The position numbers and the translations under genes are program-made. The notes under the pieces were generated by a model. That model had not been told where the DNA came from. It made no database searches and saw nothing but the letters and a program-made list of their open reading frames with translations. A stretch of 15,086 nt of DNA from Gemmatimonadota bacterium (GTDB lineage Bacteria; Gemmatimonadota; Gemmatimonadetes; Palauibacterales; Palauibacteraceae), in contig JARFPW010000229.1 of NCBI GenBank assembly GCA_029288095.1, forward strand, positions 1-15,086. The letters are read 5' to 3'. Shown piece after piece: positions 14,009-15,086 of this stretch; within the stretch, counting starts at the first letter, position 1; every line of letters starts with the position of its first letter.

Positions 14009-15086
14009 CTATTCGAAGTCCGTCCAGTTCAGCAGCGGCATCAACTGCATGTGTCCGTCATGCCGCCAGTCGAAGGGCGGCCAGGCCATTTCCCCGACTG
14101 GGACGACACGGCTGGCGCTCCACTCCACGGCCAGTGCCTCGATGGCGTGCCTGTCGGCCTGCCGCAGTCCGGCCACCCCCACCGCCTGTACCCGACCCTC
14201 GAATACCTCGCCGAGGCCCCGAAGATCATCAGCCTCTGAAATCCCATACACCCACAGCGTCCGCGGAAGGCTCTCGCTGTGGCTGCCCACGGTGCTTCGG
14301 TACAGCAATGTCCAGCTCAGGTCGTCGGCGCCCAGCGCCAGGCCTCCATCGTCTCCCGCAAACTGAAACCGGGCCCGAGCGGCTCGAATCGCGACTGCCT
14401 CGGAATCAGAGGGGGGCACACCTGGAGACGCTGCTGATTTTGTACCAAGCGCTTCCGCTAAGCGTTCGATGACGCGCGCTGAAGCCGGTTCAGAAGCCTC
14501 GTTTCGGGAATCACTAAGCAAATACACCAAGCGTGGAGACACGCATCCGGCCTGGTCGTAGGCACAGACGTCCGCCGCGAGGCCCGCGAGCTCCTCATCG
14601 GATACGGACTCTCCCAGACAGGCGATTCCGAGCCGTGGCCCGTATTCTATCAAGGGGATTTCAGGTGGCGTCGCCTTCCGGATACCGCGTACAGCTTCCG
14701 CTCCCCCATACACGATCACTTTACCGCAATGCTTAGTCCACGTGGACGCTGCCGGCCCGGGGTTTTCAGCCGGCCACCACGTGGCGGCGATCGTATCTGC
14801 GAGGGCCGGGTCCTCTTCTGCGAGCGCGCGGGCAAACAATCCAACTAGATCCGGCTCGTCTCGGGACACCTTGCAGAGGACGGCGGAACGAGCGAGCAGC
14901 CCGCGCAGCACGGCGGTGACAGCGATGCCAGGGACGTTGCCGGCCAGTATCAGCAGCAGCGCGGGCGGTCCGACGGCCTGCCGCCGCCTGCCGGGATGCT
15001 CCGGATCGTCCTGCGGGGCGTCGAGAAGGGCCGGATCGCCCAGTTCCGAGGTGACGATCGAGGCCAGACACCGGGCGGTCCAGCCA
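14009..15086 (-). CDS. LuxC-type acyl-CoA reductase, 5' end missing
   Basis: The frame is open from the window edge at 15086 down to TAG 14009-14011 (358 residues visible), so the N-terminus is cut off. Translation of 14912-15085 continues the protein without a stop and adds the conserved LILAGNVPGIAVTAVLRG segment, so a start near 14911 is not the real one. LuxC enzymes are aldehyde-dehydrogenase relatives that reduce acyl-CoA or acyl-enzyme to a fatty aldehyde with NADPH. The catalytic Cys is in YDQAGCVSPRL (codon 14543-14545). The C-terminal PVGEMAWPPFDWRHDG is also typical. The usual partner, a LuxE-like acyl-protein synthetase, would lie beyond the window. An 87-bp gap separates it from the M1 gene, so shared transcription is uncertain. 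Bioluminescence is not implied. Confidence 0.88.
   Translation of the reverse strand, partial: GWTARCLASIVTSELGDPALLDAPQDDPEHPGRRRQAVGPPALLLILAGNVPGIAVTAVLRGLLARSAVLCKVSRDEPDLVGLFARALAEEDPALADTIAATWWPAENPGPAASTWTKHCGKVIVYGGAEAVRGIRKATPPEIPLIEYGPRLGIACLGESVSDEELAGLAADVCAYDQAGCVSPRLVYLLSDSRNEASEPASARVIERLAEALGTKSAASPGVPPSDSEAVAIRAARARFQFAGDDGGLALGADDLSWTLLYRSTVGSHSESLPRTLWVYGISEADDLRGLGEVFEGRVQAVGVAGLRQADRHAIEALAVEWSASRVVPVGEMAWPPFDWRHDGHMQLMPLLNWTDFE

Overview
The window is GC-rich bacterial DNA, densely coded, with several GTG starts and mostly clear GGAGG-type ribosome binding sites. The exported amidohydrolase lipoprotein, M1 peptidase, LuxC-type reductase and von Willebrand/DUF11 lipoprotein would fit an environmental genome from Gemmatimonadota or a neighbouring phylum. 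That placement is inference from gene style and no marker gene confirms it. No rRNA, tRNA, CRISPR array, insertion sequence or phage gene was seen. The first 48 bases are not genomic: they read as an Illumina Nextera/transposase adapter with what looks like an index, so position 1 is a contig end with untrimmed adapter.

Plus strand, left half. A secreted lipoprotein (115-2358; VWA, then DUF11, then an acidic C-terminal domain) ends in a strong intrinsic terminator (2377-2414). A tightly packed operon follows (2513-7063): a KamA-family radical-SAM/PLP 2,3-aminomutase, the two subunits of a 3-oxoacid-type CoA-transferase (ATGA overlap), a GSA-type class III aminotransferase (8-nt overlap) and a small VOC protein. 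Read as chemistry, this is alpha-amino acid -> beta-amino acid -> beta-keto acid -> beta-ketoacyl-CoA. It is the same set as kamA, yodR, yodS and yodT in the Bacillus subtilis yod cluster. The aminomutase lacks the usual PGGGGK loop and one lysine-binding Asp, so its substrate is open.

Minus strand, right half, in transcription order: a 5'-truncated LuxC-type acyl-CoA reductase (15086-14009), an exported M1 metallopeptidase (13921-11909), a Glu/Leu/Phe/Val-dehydrogenase-family enzyme (11891-10638), a lipoprotein N-acyl-D-amino-acid deacylase-like amidohydrolase (10641-9028), an M20 dipeptidase (8978-7587) and a GNAT acetyltransferase (7575-7072). The last five look like one transcription unit for trimming peptides and N-acylated amino acids outside the cytoplasm and oxidising amino acids inside.

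The two units converge with only 8 bp between stop codons, inside a small inverted repeat. Together the window looks like an amino-acid and peptide catabolic region. The beta-amino-acid operon with its divergent aminomutase is the most promising lead for new biochemistry.
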